This document shows, one piece after another, positions 25,096-34,683 of a stretch of DNA of 64,000 bases. Made by a program: the position numbers and the translations under genes. The stretch is taken from contig CAYVCL010000002.1 of NCBI GenBank assembly GCA_964450185.1, positions 10,278 through 74,277 of the forward strand, written 5' to 3'. Origin of the DNA: RUG11237 sp964450185 (GTDB lineage: Bacteria > Bacillota > Clostridia > Lachnospirales > Lachnospiraceae). The first letter of the stretch is position 1. Each line of letters starts with the position of its first letter. The notes beneath the pieces are model-generated. The model did not search any database, was not told where the DNA came from, and saw only the letters and a program-made list of their open reading frames with translations.

Positions 25096-26499
25096 CTATC
25101 CAATCACAATATTTCCCTCCGGAAAGCTGACTCTTTCGCCTCTGGAAAAGTACCAGAGAGAGGCTATTGTCAAAGGCCCTAAACGTCCTATATACATAAT
25201 TAGAATGGACAAAATTTTACTGCCCACACTGAGCCCCGGTGTGATACCGGTAGATAAACCAACAGTGCCAAAAGCACTGGTAATTTCAAACAATGCATCC
25301 CTCAATGAAATATCAGGCTCCATAACAGCCATTGCATACGTTCCACTGAATACGATTGCCAATGCCAACAACGTAATCACTGCAGCTTTCCGAAAGGCTT
25401 CTTTTGGAATTGCATAATGAAATGCCTTTTCCGACTTATTTGTGGCCGCTGATTTTATCCCCTGAAGCAATACAAAGAAGGTGCTGGTTTTAATGCCGCC
25501 ACCGGTAGAACCGGGTGAGGCTCCTATCAACATTAATACAATTACCACAAGTAAACCGGCGTTAGAAAAATCCCCCAATGCATAGGTAGAAAAGCCTGCT
25601 GTTCTTGCGGATATACTGCAAAAAAACGCCCCAAGCCAGCTAATATCTTCTGTTAACTTAATAAGAACAGTGCCAACCACAATTAACACTCCACTTACAC
25701 TCAAAACAACTTTTGCATGCATGGTAAGCTTTTTCCAATGCAGCTTTTTGCTCCAAAGCTCACGGATAACAAGAAATCCTATACCACCAAAGAAAATCAA
25801 TCCACAGGTCACTAGATTAAGTAAAATATCATTTTGGTATGGTATTAGATTTTGATAATTCCCTAAAATGTCAAAACCGGAATTATTAAAAGCTGCTACC
25901 GAATGAAACAAGCTAATTCCTATTGCTTTTAACAGCGGATAATCCTGCACAAACACGAAAAAGCTAAGTATTGCCCCTGTTATTTCAAATAATAATGTTG
26001 TGAGAAAAATATTTTTTATAAAAGTGACAATACCTTTTCCCGAATTTAGATTCATTGCTTCCCGAATCAGATTTCGTCCCTTCAAATCAACTTTTTTGCC
26101 CACTGCAAGGATAATTCCGGCTCCCACTGCGGTCACCCCCAATCCTCCTGTTTGTATCAACAAAGCAAGAAAAAATTGTCCCAGAGGTGTAAAAGTATCC
26201 CCGGCATCCACTGCAATCAATCCAGTCACACACACCGCACTTGTGGACGTATAAAGAGCATCTATGTACTGTAGCTCTACCCCTTCTTTCACACTGCATG
26301 GCAGCATCAGTAAAACAGAACCCAGCAAAATTGCAAAGGCAAAGCCAAAGGCTATAATTCGTGCCGGCAGTTGTGTCTTTAAAAACTTCTTCATAGAATT
26401 GTTTCTTTTCCCCTTTCCTGCAATAAAAATGAATATAAAAAGAGAGCATACAACTCCAATCACACATATTGTAGTTATACGCTCCCGTATTTTATGCAT
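25096..26499 (-). CDS. ktrB: Potassium transporter KtrB/TrkH family
   Basis: This membrane channel protein has four M1-P-M2 repeats with selectivity-filter-like stretches (TSTSAVCVTGL, NNSGFDI, SARTAGFST, TSAFGTVGLSTG). The frame opens at 26499 (467 aa). An ATG at 26394 (MKKFLKTQLPARI) would give the usual 430-432 aa; neither has an ideal ribosome site, and the extra N-terminal segment is hydrophobic. It is followed directly by the regulator ktrA. Sodium or proton coupling cannot be told. Confidence 0.9.
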   Translation of the reverse strand: MHKIRERITTICVIGVVCSLFIFIFIAGKGKRNNSMKKFLKTQLPARIIAFGFAFAILLGSVLLMLPCSVKEGVELQYIDALYTSTSAVCVTGLIAVDAGDTFTPLGQFFLALLIQTGGLGVTAVGAGIILAVGKKVDLKGRNLIREAMNLNSGKGIVTFIKNIFLTTLLFEITGAILSFFVFVQDYPLLKAIGISLFHSVAAFNNSGFDILGNYQNLIPYQNDILLNLVTCGLIFFGGIGFLVIRELWSKKLHWKKLTMHAKVVLSVSGVLIVVGTVLIKLTEDISWLGAFFCSISARTAGFSTYALGDFSNAGLLVVIVLMLIGASPGSTGGGIKTSTFFVLLQGIKSAATNKSEKAFHYAIPKEAFRKAAVITLLALAIVFSGTYAMAVMEPDISLRDALFEITSAFGTVGLSTGITPGLSVGSKILSILIMYIGRLGPLTIASLWYFSRGERVSFPEGNIVIG

Positions 26500-26583
26500 A
26501 TGCTACTGCGCCAAATGCTTGAAACACCAGTTTCTATATGCTTTTATCCTGTTTTTGTATTTTTCATAGCTATTACACCGACA

Positions 26584-26612
26584 AGTATACACCATTGCAA
26601 ATTAAATTGCAA
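26584..26612 (-). promoter_or_regulatory. Promoter of ktrB-ktrA
   Basis: TTGCAA (26612-26607), 17 nt, TATACT (26589-26584). The -35 lies over the stop region of the degV-family gene. The roughly 85-nt leader to the first start shows no clear riboswitch. Confidence 0.6.
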
Positions 26613-27441
26613 TAATAATTCCTCCATCATTTGCATACATGCTGCTGACACCAGCCGCATTCAAAATGATAATGTCTTTCACCTTCAAGCGTTTCTGCAA
26701 TTCCTCTTTTACCATCTCTGCACGTTCTACGCAATTACAGTTGGTAATTCCAATAATTTTTTCCTCCGGATTTTTCACGTTCTTTTCTACGTAATCCAGC
26801 ATTTTCATTAACGCTTTGTTGATACCTCTTGCCTGGTCTAACTGTACAATGTTTCCTTCGCCGTCTTCCCCCATCACAGGTTTGATTTTCAAAGCTCCTG
26901 CTACCAATGCCTTCACTCTGCTTAATCTTCCGTTTTTACGCAATGTTTCCAGATTTTCAAGAACGAAATACGTACGCATGCCGCGAATATATTCTTCTGT
27001 AGTTTCCACTACCTCACGAAATGCCATTCCTTTTTCTTCACATTCTTGAATCTTTAATGCAATCAGCGTCTGACCAACGGAAGCTGATTTTGAATTAAAC
27101 ACATGTATGTTTTTCCCGCCCTTTTCTTCTATATACAAATCACGTCCCAGTACTGCACTATTATAAGAGCCACTTAAGTTTGCAGACAATGTCACAATAT
27201 AAACATGTTCCTCTTCCCCTTCGCAGGCCTGCTGATATTTTTCCGGCGACGGGCAGGCTGATTTCGGGCAGTTTGGACTTGCTGCCACTGCTTGTAAAAA
27301 TTCTGCCTGATTAAAGGTTGCATCATCTATAATTTCAATTCCATCCACCATTAAAGTAAGAGGAATATTTTCAAACTTTCCACTGTTTTTCATTTCTGTT
27401 GTCAATTCACCGCAACTATCTAAAATGATTTTATAACTCAT
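26602..27441 (-). CDS. DegV-family fatty-acid-binding protein
   Basis: This 279-aa protein has the DegV/FakB pattern: DSCGELT near 8, the TSQPSP-like element SACPSP near 62, SANLSGSYNSA near 85, and the late IIGITNCNC region. Proteins of this family hold a fatty acid for phosphorylation by FakA and feed it into phospholipid synthesis. FakA is not in the window. Transcribed alone. The usual Thr of the T-S-x-P-S motif is Ala here (SACPS). Confidence 0.9.
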   Translation of the reverse strand: MSYKIILDSCGELTTEMKNSGKFENIPLTLMVDGIEIIDDATFNQAEFLQAVAASPNCPKSACPSPEKYQQACEGEEEHVYIVTLSANLSGSYNSAVLGRDLYIEEKGGKNIHVFNSKSASVGQTLIALKIQECEEKGMAFREVVETTEEYIRGMRTYFVLENLETLRKNGRLSRVKALVAGALKIKPVMGEDGEGNIVQLDQARGINKALMKMLDYVEKNVKNPEEKIIGITNCNCVERAEMVKEELQKRLKVKDIIILNAAGVSSMYANDGGIIIAI

Positions 27442-27544
27442 AGAAACCTCCTTGTAGTCATGTGGTTTTCATTACTACTTATAATAACATAATTGTATAC
27501 ATTTGAAAAGGGGTAGGTTGCAAGTTGTAGTATCTTTTACATAT

Positions 27545-28849
27545 TTAAATAGAAAAATATTCTTTTACCAGTCTTACCAATGATAACTGATCTTCACTTC
27601 CCATCAACTCTCTGGAGGAGTGCATGGCTACCAACGGCACACCCACATCCACAGTCATCACCGGAAGCATGGCGGAGGCAATGCTTCCTAAGGTACTTCC
27701 GGAAGTAGCATCCGAACGATTGGTAAACTGGGTATGAGGAATGTCGTATGCCTGACAAATCTGTGTTACAATGGCAATTCCCTCACTATCTGTGGCATAA
27801 GACTGTGATGCCGCCTGTTTGATGCTGACACCTTCGTTTAATGCCCCCTTATTTACCGGATCATGCTTTTTATTCTGGTTTGGATGATAACCATGACCTA
27901 CGTCCACAGCCAGAAGCATACTGCTGTCCATAGCACTCTTATATTCCAGTTCGCTGTAACCAAGTGATAAATACACTTTTTCCATCACATGATTCAAAAG
28001 CATGGAACCTGCCCCCTGTTTTGTCTTACTTCCAATTTCTTCGTGATCGAAAAAGGCACCCACATTGATTCCCTTTGCCCGATTTCCCAGCAATAATGCT
28101 TTTTCCACCGCATGAACAGAAGTCATATTATCCAGTCTTGGTGCGGATATAAATTCATCCTCCATTCCCACATAGGAAGCCTGTTCTGTATTATAAAGAT
28201 TTAAATCATAATTTATGATATCTTCTTTTTCCACACCCAGTTCTTTTGCAACATAAGTCAAAAAGAAATCTTTTTTTGCATCTTTTTCGGACTTTTCCGG
28301 CAACATGCCAATCACAGGTATCGTATCTGTCTGTTTGTTCAATTCTACCCCTTTATTGATATCACGATTCATATGAATGGCAAGATTTGGAATGATTGCC
28401 ACTGGCTTTTTCAAATCTACCAGCCGCATATCCGGATGAAATACATCCGTTCCACGCACTGCTACTCTCCCTGCCACAGATAATGGACGATCCATCCATG
28501 TATTTAACATCAGTCCACCATAGCTTTCCACATTGAGCTTTTCGTATCGCTCCTCTGCCATCTCCGGCTGAATTTTCACACGAAAGCATGGAAAATCTGT
28601 ATGGGATGCAGCAATTCGAAATCCGTCTTCTGCTTTAAAATCCGTACCGATGGTGAAGGCAATCATGGTGGTTCCATGGTGAATTACATAATATTTTCCA
28701 CCTTTTTTCAAATCCCATTGGTCCTTGATTCGCAGTTCTTTAAAATCCGCTTCCTTCAATTTTTCCGCCACATACGCCACTGCATGAAAGGGAGATACCG
28801 ATTTGCCTACCAGTTCCATCAATTCTTTGTTACACACTTCCTTATTCAT
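27545..28849 (-). CDS. M18-family aminopeptidase
   Basis: The protein is 434 aa from the ATG at 28849, which has AGGAGTG 5 nt upstream; the frame opens earlier at 28879. It is a cytoplasmic zinc exopeptidase of the aspartyl-aminopeptidase type. Metal and catalytic residues lie in ASHTDFP, APRLDNMTS, DHEEIGS, DVGHGYHP and the late MHSSREL. It is probably monocistronic. The exact residue preference is unknown. Confidence 0.93.
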   Translation of the reverse strand: MNKEVCNKELMELVGKSVSPFHAVAYVAEKLKEADFKELRIKDQWDLKKGGKYYVIHHGTTMIAFTIGTDFKAEDGFRIAASHTDFPCFRVKIQPEMAEERYEKLNVESYGGLMLNTWMDRPLSVAGRVAVRGTDVFHPDMRLVDLKKPVAIIPNLAIHMNRDINKGVELNKQTDTIPVIGMLPEKSEKDAKKDFFLTYVAKELGVEKEDIINYDLNLYNTEQASYVGMEDEFISAPRLDNMTSVHAVEKALLLGNRAKGINVGAFFDHEEIGSKTKQGAGSMLLNHVMEKVYLSLGYSELEYKSAMDSSMLLAVDVGHGYHPNQNKKHDPVNKGALNEGVSIKQAASQSYATDSEGIAIVTQICQAYDIPHTQFTNRSDATSGSTLGSIASAMLPVMTVDVGVPLVAMHSSRELMGSEDQLSLVRLVKEYFSI

Positions 28850-28962
28850 TTTTCCACTCCTGTTCTTAATATATTCCACTATTTGGGTTATGTATTATAT
28901 ATTATATCATTTTTTTCACTCATTACCATAGTTTCCTTGGGAACATATTTTCTATTATTGTA

Positions 28963-28991
28963 TTGACGTAAAAAACATTAAATGCTACAAT
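28963..28991 (+). promoter_or_regulatory. Promoter of the DUF5721-like gene
   Basis: TTGACG (28963-28968), 17 nt, TACAAT (28986-28991). The long leader to 29115 holds a hairpin, TCGGATG (29059-29065) with CATCCGA (29089-29095), ending 20 nt before the start codon. Confidence 0.65.
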
Positions 28992-29114
28992 ATATTCACA
29001 TATCTGGAAACATTCTTAACCGATTCGGTTGACAATCCACATATGAAAACTAAATATGTCGGATGGTCACACCACTGCATATAAGACTCATCCGATAAGC
29101 AAAGGAGCCATAAA

Positions 29115-29615
29115 ATGATTTCAATAAAAATAACGCACACCAAAGATTTTATGAACAAACTTCTGCTCTCCGAAGCCTTCGATGCTTTCCTCGTTAGGGA
29201 AGCTTCTATTGCGACTTTTTTTACAGCACATTTGGAAGGTAAGCGGAATAAGGATTTCTATACTTCTGAAGAGTTAGAGGAACTTGGTGAACATACAGAG
29301 TATGCTCGTTGGGCGGAATTAAAGCCGCTTTGTTTACAGATAATTAAAGGTAAGAAAACTCCGGTTTCTTTTAAGTTTGTATTTAAGCTTTCTCAAAAAA
29401 ACACGGAAAAATTTATACAGCAAACAGGGCTACCAATGGCAGAACATGATGTTTCAGGACTATTTTTACATATTTTGTTTGAACAGGGCTGTATCACTTG
29501 TACCAGCGGCACTGCATTGAATATTTTCACTATGGATAAGACTTTAGATAAAGAATGGGATACTATGGTGGAACGTTTCTTAAAACAACAGCAGCTGGAT
29601 TATGAACTTCTATAA
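29115..29615 (+). CDS. DUF5721-like protein
   Basis: This 166-aa protein resembles a conserved Lachnospiraceae family of unknown function (recalled as DUF5721). Features are KITHTKDFMNKLLLSEAFD at the start, WAELKPLCLQIIKGKKTPVSF in the middle and a C-terminal helix. It has no signal peptide or membrane segment. AAAGGAG lies 8 nt before the ATG. The stop codon sits in the loop of its own terminator. Confidence 0.65.
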   Translation: MISIKITHTKDFMNKLLLSEAFDAFLVREASIATFFTAHLEGKRNKDFYTSEELEELGEHTEYARWAELKPLCLQIIKGKKTPVSFKFVFKLSQKNTEKFIQQTGLPMAEHDVSGLFLHILFEQGCITCTSGTALNIFTMDKTLDKEWDTMVERFLKQQQLDYELL

Positions 29616-29640
29616 TTCATAATCCAGCTGCCTTTCTTTT
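29591..29640. terminator. Terminator overlapping the 3' end of the DUF5721-like gene
   Basis: GCAGCTGGATTATGAA (29591-29606) pairs perfectly with TTCATAATCCAGCTGC (29616-29631). The loop contains the stop codon, and CTTTCTTTT follows. Confidence 0.85.
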
Positions 29641-30244
29641 ACTTATCTGCTGTTTTCTCGGAAGTGCTTTCTGCATTTTCTACACTGTTTTCATTTGGAT
29701 AAATCAGTCTTTCATCGGTATGAAACAAAGAAGATATTGCACGGAAAAATTTAACTGTAAATTTTCCTCTTTCGTTCAACACATAACCTTCCTCTGTTTC
29801 TTCTACATTTCCTGATACAATCTGTTCTGCAAAACGCTTATCAAATGCTTTAAATTCGCATACATATTTCTCTTGAAATATTTTTTCCATATCTTCTACC
29901 GTATACGCTCCCGGATTTTCTTCCATATAACTTAATGTAAATACAGACACGGAACGCTCTACCGTAACAGGAATCAAGGTAAACAATACCATGTTCACAC
30001 AGCAAAATCCAAGAAACATCAAAACAACGTCCTTAAAATCAAATAAGCTTTCCCACTTTCGTTTGCACAAAAACATCAATATTGCTGCTAAAATGCCTGT
30101 CATAAGTATAAAAACAATTCCACGATACATCAGAACTTCCATGCTTCGAAAGAGCGGTGTGTGAAACAATGCCACAAATACCACCGAACAAAGCAAATAA
30201 ATAACAGCGTAGATTCCTACAATCTTTCCCAGTTTCTTAATCAT
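29639..30244 (-). CDS. Hypothetical membrane protein (201 aa)
   Basis: The start is the ATG at 30244 (GAGG about 8 nt upstream). A longer frame back to 30340 only runs into the preceding gene. Three or four membrane helices occupy residues 1-105 (IVGIYAVIYLLCSVVFVALF, GIVFILMTGILAAILMFLC, VVLMFLGFCCVNMVLFTLI), followed by a roughly 95-residue soluble C-terminal part with an acidic Ser/Glu-rich tail. No family recognised. It begins 14 bp after the large membrane protein gene and is in its operon. Confidence 0.75.
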   Translation of the reverse strand: MIKKLGKIVGIYAVIYLLCSVVFVALFHTPLFRSMEVLMYRGIVFILMTGILAAILMFLCKRKWESLFDFKDVVLMFLGFCCVNMVLFTLIPVTVERSVSVFTLSYMEENPGAYTVEDMEKIFQEKYVCEFKAFDKRFAEQIVSGNVEETEEGYVLNERGKFTVKFFRAISSLFHTDERLIYPNENSVENAESTSEKTADK

Positions 30245-30258
30245 ATATACTTCCTCTT

Positions 30259-32337
30259 TTAATTCCAGAAACAAACCAATTCTTCTAAAATTGAAATCCA
30301 TTCCGGATAGTATAAATTCGTTTCCCCGTCCGGTTGCCACAGAACCTGACTATATCCTATTATTACGGTAATACCCACAACAACTGCAAAACCTACCAAT
30401 ACTTTCTTGTCTAACTGTGGTATCTTTTTTGCATATTCATAAACTTGTAACAAACACCACGCAGACACCATATAAGCCAGTGGCATCACATCTGTTACAT
30501 ATCTTATCACAACGCCACCCAGACAAAAATCGAGCCATGAAACAAACACTATAATAACCATCATAAGGGCATAGGTGTAATTTCGTACTCTTGCCCCGTT
30601 ATATGTATACTTCTCTTTTTTATTTCTCCGCAATGAGTACAGCAAAAACGGAAGCAGTAAAATTCCAAGTCCTAACAACGGATAGGTCAATAAACCTACG
30701 GAGCTTTCAGAACACATATATTTTCCATAATTTCCCGTATTTATAATTGTAAAATTAAAATATGGAAATGTTTCTGAAATGGTTAGCGGCTGCAGGAAAT
30801 AATGCACCATAGCAGGCATAAACAATTTCCATGTCACTTTATTAGCATGAATATCACTTAATGTAAGCTGATACGTTGCTCCAAATTCAAACGGTGAATC
30901 GAATCTGGCATAATTATATGTCATAACTGCCGCCAGACCTGCCACTACAGGCACCATAAAACTGATTACCGATGCCACACGTCTTTTTACCATTAAGTTT
31001 TTATCTACCAACACGCTGATAAATAACGGTGCCAATGCAAGAGCACTAAATGCTTTTGTTGCCCTTGTTTCAAAACAAAGGACAAAGGATAATCCACAAA
31101 TAACAAATAAAATACACTGTTTATATTTTGATTTTTCTCCACAGGCACTGACTCCTGTCCATAAACATAAAAACAAAAAACACGTACTTGCCACTGGTGG
31201 TACCATATAAAAACAGGAATAATTTACCAGATAAGCAAGACCCGAAACGAACACTGCTGAGGTAAGTATCATGCATAATGCCAGAAAATTAACTTTTTTC
31301 ATAAATTTATTCGCAAAAGCAAGTATCGCATTATACATAAAAACAATCGCAAGTATGCCGAAAAATACACATGCCATATTGGTTGTTGGTACATAGCCAC
31401 CGGAAATATAATAAAACGGGAAATAGAACACCAAAACCGGACTTGCTCCAAAATAGGAGTAATAATCCCCATCATAATATGCTCTGTCCCAGTAATATCC
31501 GATTCCGGAACTGTCACGTTCTGACCTGTCATAAGGATTCTCCAAATCCTCTAATGCTTCCGATGCCTGTGCTTTCAATGTCAACCTTTTGCTGTAAAAA
31601 GCATCAAACATCTCTGCGTAAGCATCGCTGTACGTCAAATCACTTTCGCTATATTTTATCGCTTTCTGCTCCGGATTATAAAAACTGAACAAAACTAACG
31701 AAGATACCAACATTAAAAACCAGATGACCCTTTTCTGCTTTATAGAATTCTTATTGTAGTCATATTTATATAATTTGTAACTTACAATCGCCCACATGAG
31801 TACCAATAATACAAACAGGAAAAGTACGCGCACCCAGGAAAAACGAAATGGTAATGCATTGGAAAGCGTCAAATTTTCCAAACAAATTTCACTGTTTACA
31901 TCGTTTAAAATAATCTTAACTTCTCTCAATTTTCCATAACTCAAAAAGGAAGCATCAAATTTTCCATAATCACAGGAAGTATATTTTTGTGCAACCATAA
32001 TATGTGTTTTCGAAAAATTGTCATCTGCAATCGCTATCCCACACAAAAACCTTTTTTCTTCACCCGAAAACCCCAACTGCACTGCATTAATGTTAGCGTC
32101 ATTTACACAAAAAATAACTTCTCCATTGCCCCGAAAGTGAATACCATCTTCTAAGATTTCCACGGTTTCCGGTGTAGTCGTCTGAGCGCTGAGAAAATCA
32201 ACGCCATATTCCACATTGTCTGTTGTAAAGCTTTTTAAATTAAACACAAAAACTTCCAACAACAACACTACAAACAAACTAATTACAACTCTCTTTATGA
32301 ATATGCGATCTGTCTGACTTGTATATATTTTCTCCAT
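30259..32337 (-). CDS. Large polytopic membrane protein, glycosyltransferase-C-like
   Basis: This 692-aa protein has one N-terminal helix, an extracytoplasmic beta-rich domain (about 40-165) and about ten further helices. Between helices lies YYWDRAYYDGDYYSYFGASP near 280, a loop of the kind seen in membrane GT-C transferases, and ETRATKAFSALALAP near 425. I infer a cell-surface polymer or glycan role, but no catalytic acid pair can be assigned with confidence. It precedes the small membrane protein in a two-gene unit. Confidence 0.6.
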   Translation of the reverse strand: MEKIYTSQTDRIFIKRVVISLFVVLLLEVFVFNLKSFTTDNVEYGVDFLSAQTTTPETVEILEDGIHFRGNGEVIFCVNDANINAVQLGFSGEEKRFLCGIAIADDNFSKTHIMVAQKYTSCDYGKFDASFLSYGKLREVKIILNDVNSEICLENLTLSNALPFRFSWVRVLFLFVLLVLMWAIVSYKLYKYDYNKNSIKQKRVIWFLMLVSSLVLFSFYNPEQKAIKYSESDLTYSDAYAEMFDAFYSKRLTLKAQASEALEDLENPYDRSERDSSGIGYYWDRAYYDGDYYSYFGASPVLVFYFPFYYISGGYVPTTNMACVFFGILAIVFMYNAILAFANKFMKKVNFLALCMILTSAVFVSGLAYLVNYSCFYMVPPVASTCFLFLCLWTGVSACGEKSKYKQCILFVICGLSFVLCFETRATKAFSALALAPLFISVLVDKNLMVKRRVASVISFMVPVVAGLAAVMTYNYARFDSPFEFGATYQLTLSDIHANKVTWKLFMPAMVHYFLQPLTISETFPYFNFTIINTGNYGKYMCSESSVGLLTYPLLGLGILLLPFLLYSLRRNKKEKYTYNGARVRNYTYALMMVIIVFVSWLDFCLGGVVIRYVTDVMPLAYMVSAWCLLQVYEYAKKIPQLDKKVLVGFAVVVGITVIIGYSQVLWQPDGETNLYYPEWISILEELVCFWN

Positions 32338-32370
32338 CTGTCCTTTTATACTAAACTCCTCTCTGATTTC

Positions 32371-33315
32371 CTATATCATTCCTATCGTCTTTAACAAATA
32401 AATCCAAAATGTCAATGTCACCGCCGAAAACAGTGTAGTTACCACCACAGCACTGGCCGTCAACACACCATCGTTGTTCATATTTTTTGCCATAATATAG
32501 CAGCTTGGCGTAGTAGGTGCCGCTAACATAACAAGAATTGCTATCATTTTTTCATCCCGGAATCCCAAATGAATGGCAACCGGGATAAAAACAGCCGCCT
32601 GCACTACCAACTTAATCACCGCTACCGCAACGGTAGGTTTTATCTTTGCCAAAGCCTTTTTCCCTTCAAAGCCGGCTCCAATGGCAATTAACGCCAGTGG
32701 TGATGCCATGCTTGCCATATTCTGAACTGTTTTGTTAACTACCGTAGGAAATGTGATTCCCAGTAAAGATACCAACAGTCCAAGCAAAATACCAATGATA
32801 ATAGGATTTGTTATAATGCCAATCAATGCCTTCTTAATCTTTTCTTTTCCCTGCCCACTGTTTTCTGCTTCTAAGGTTAGCACAATAACGGAATAGATAT
32901 TATACAATGGCACAGAGCCAATAATCATAAGAGGTGCCATTCCCGAAGTGCCATATATGTTCTGAATAAAAGCAATTCCCATCACCGCCGCACTGCTTCG
33001 AAAAGATGCCTGTACAAAAGCTCCGGTAATACTTTTATCTTTGATAAACAATTTTGCCCCACCCCAGATAGCAAAAAAGCATATGGTGGTTGCAATGGCA
33101 CAAAACAACACAAACACAACATCAAAATCCTCTTTGATATTTGCTCCGGAAATATCGCGAAATACCAAAAAAGGCAATGTCACCTTAAAATTAAATTTAT
33201 TGGCAACTGTGACAAATTCATCGTTTAACATGCCTACCTGTTTCAGCACATAACCTATCACAATTACCAGAAAAATAGGAAGGGTGGCATTTACACTATA
33301 AATAAAATTTTCCAC
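32371..33315 (-). CDS. AEC-family (auxin efflux carrier-like) transporter
   Basis: This 314-aa protein has ten predicted helices in two five-helix halves. It shows the AEC features FLVIVIGYVLKQVGMLND at the start, FNFKVTLPFLVF in the first half and LAAPTTPSCYIMAKN near residue 270. These carriers move organic acids or amino acids; the substrate is unknown. Its start touches the stop of folA (no gap), so it is the third gene of the thyA-folA operon. Confidence 0.88.
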   Translation of the reverse strand: MENFIYSVNATLPIFLVIVIGYVLKQVGMLNDEFVTVANKFNFKVTLPFLVFRDISGANIKEDFDVVFVLFCAIATTICFFAIWGGAKLFIKDKSITGAFVQASFRSSAAVMGIAFIQNIYGTSGMAPLMIIGSVPLYNIYSVIVLTLEAENSGQGKEKIKKALIGIITNPIIIGILLGLLVSLLGITFPTVVNKTVQNMASMASPLALIAIGAGFEGKKALAKIKPTVAVAVIKLVVQAAVFIPVAIHLGFRDEKMIAILVMLAAPTTPSCYIMAKNMNNDGVLTASAVVVTTLFSAVTLTFWIYLLKTIGMI

Positions 33316-33810
33316 TTATTCACATCTCTTTTCATATTTTACAAATTCAAATTCCAAATCAAAATAAGTCTGCTCTTCACTGGTTGCTGTAACACTCCAC
33401 TCAGGTAATTCATCAAGATTTGGAAAATGCGTATCTGCCTCATAAGCATGATCAATTTTTGTTACGTGAGCAGTATCGCAATAAGGAAGCATTTCTCTGT
33501 ATACACTTTCTCCACCAATAATATAAACATCCTTGGAATCATACTGCTTTACTTCTTCTAATAATTCTTCTATCGAATGAACAACCACAGCATCTTTTAC
33601 CTTATAGTTTGGGTCTGTGGAAAGAATAATATTGATACGATTCTTTAACGGAAGTCCTCCCGGAAACGTTTCCAAAGTTTTTCTTCCTAAAACAACTACC
33701 TTGCCTGTGGTTTCTTCACGGAAAAATTTCTGGTCGCTTGGAATTCTCACCAATAATTTGTTATTTAAGCCGATAGCCCAATTTTTATCTACTGCTACAA
33801 TTAAATTCAT
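33316..33810 (-). CDS. folA: Dihydrofolate reductase
   Basis: This 164-aa enzyme regenerates tetrahydrofolate. It shows VAVDKNWAIGLNNKL (loop 1), VVVLGRKTLETFPGG (NADPH binding), INIILS and VYIIGGESVYREML. It is placed 9 bp after thyA, the gene whose product makes dihydrofolate. Confidence 0.95.
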   Translation of the reverse strand: MNLIVAVDKNWAIGLNNKLLVRIPSDQKFFREETTGKVVVLGRKTLETFPGGLPLKNRINIILSTDPNYKVKDAVVVHSIEELLEEVKQYDSKDVYIIGGESVYREMLPYCDTAHVTKIDHAYEADTHFPNLDELPEWSVTATSEEQTYFDLEFEFVKYEKRCE

Positions 33811-33819
33811 ACTTTCCTC

Positions 33820-34668
33820 CTATACTGCCACAGGAATATTTGTTACCTGCGGTCCTGTTACATAATCTTCTACAATTACATCATTTCTGGTAAATTTATA
33901 AAAATCTTTGATTTCCGGATTCAGGGTTACCTTTGGTGCCGGATAAGTTTCTCTTGTAATCAATTCTTTTACAATCGGAATGTGTCTGTCATAAATGTGA
34001 GCATCTGCAATTACATGGACTAGCTCTCCCACTTCCATATCACACACCTGCGCAAACATCATAAGTAAAATGGCATACTGACACACATTCCAGTTGTTTG
34101 CAGTCAAAATATCCTGTGAACGCTGATTTAAAATACCATTTAATGTCAGTTTATCATGACCTTTTTTCTGCGTCACATTAAAAGTCATGCTGTAAGCACA
34201 AGGATACAAATTCATTTCATGCAAATCCTGATGAACGTATATATTTGTCATAATACGTCTGCTGTAAGGATTATTTTTTAAATCAAACAAAACTCGGTCT
34301 ACCTGATCCATCATGCCTTCTTTGTACTGATGCTTTACTCCCAACTGATAGCCATATGCCTTACCAATGGAACCATTTTCATCTGCCCAGCTATCCCAGA
34401 TATGGCTGTGTAAATCATTAATATTGTTGGATTTCTGCTGCCAAATCCACAGGATTTCATCGGTAGCACTCTTAATTGCTGTCTTTCGCAAGGTTATCGC
34501 CGGGAATTCCTTGGACAAATCATAGCGATTTACCACACCAAACTGCTTTATCGTATAGGCATAGCTTCCGTCTTCCCATTTTGGACGAACTTTTTCGCCC
34601 TCTGTGCTATATCCATTTTCAATAATGTCCTGACACATCTTTATAAAAATATTATCTGCTAAACTCAT
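33820..34668 (-). CDS. thyA: Thymidylate synthase (ThyA, divergent type)
   Basis: This 282-aa enzyme methylates dUMP. The catalytic Cys is in YPCAYSMTF near residue 142; the common form is PCH, so this belongs to the divergent branch also found in some Firmicutes and phages. NPYSRRIM, NQRSQDILTANNWNVCQYA and DAHIYDRHI are present. It heads the thyA-folA-AEC group. Confidence 0.92.
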   Translation of the reverse strand: MSLADNIFIKMCQDIIENGYSTEGEKVRPKWEDGSYAYTIKQFGVVNRYDLSKEFPAITLRKTAIKSATDEILWIWQQKSNNINDLHSHIWDSWADENGSIGKAYGYQLGVKHQYKEGMMDQVDRVLFDLKNNPYSRRIMTNIYVHQDLHEMNLYPCAYSMTFNVTQKKGHDKLTLNGILNQRSQDILTANNWNVCQYAILLMMFAQVCDMEVGELVHVIADAHIYDRHIPIVKELITRETYPAPKVTLNPEIKDFYKFTRNDVIVEDYVTGPQVTNIPVAV

Positions 34669-34683
34669 CTTATTCTCCTTAAT

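Noticed and set aside
26500..26600. Cyclic di-AMP riboswitch before ktrB
   Set aside because: The leader is only about 85 nt and shows none of the conserved ydaO core or pseudoknot arms I could recognise.
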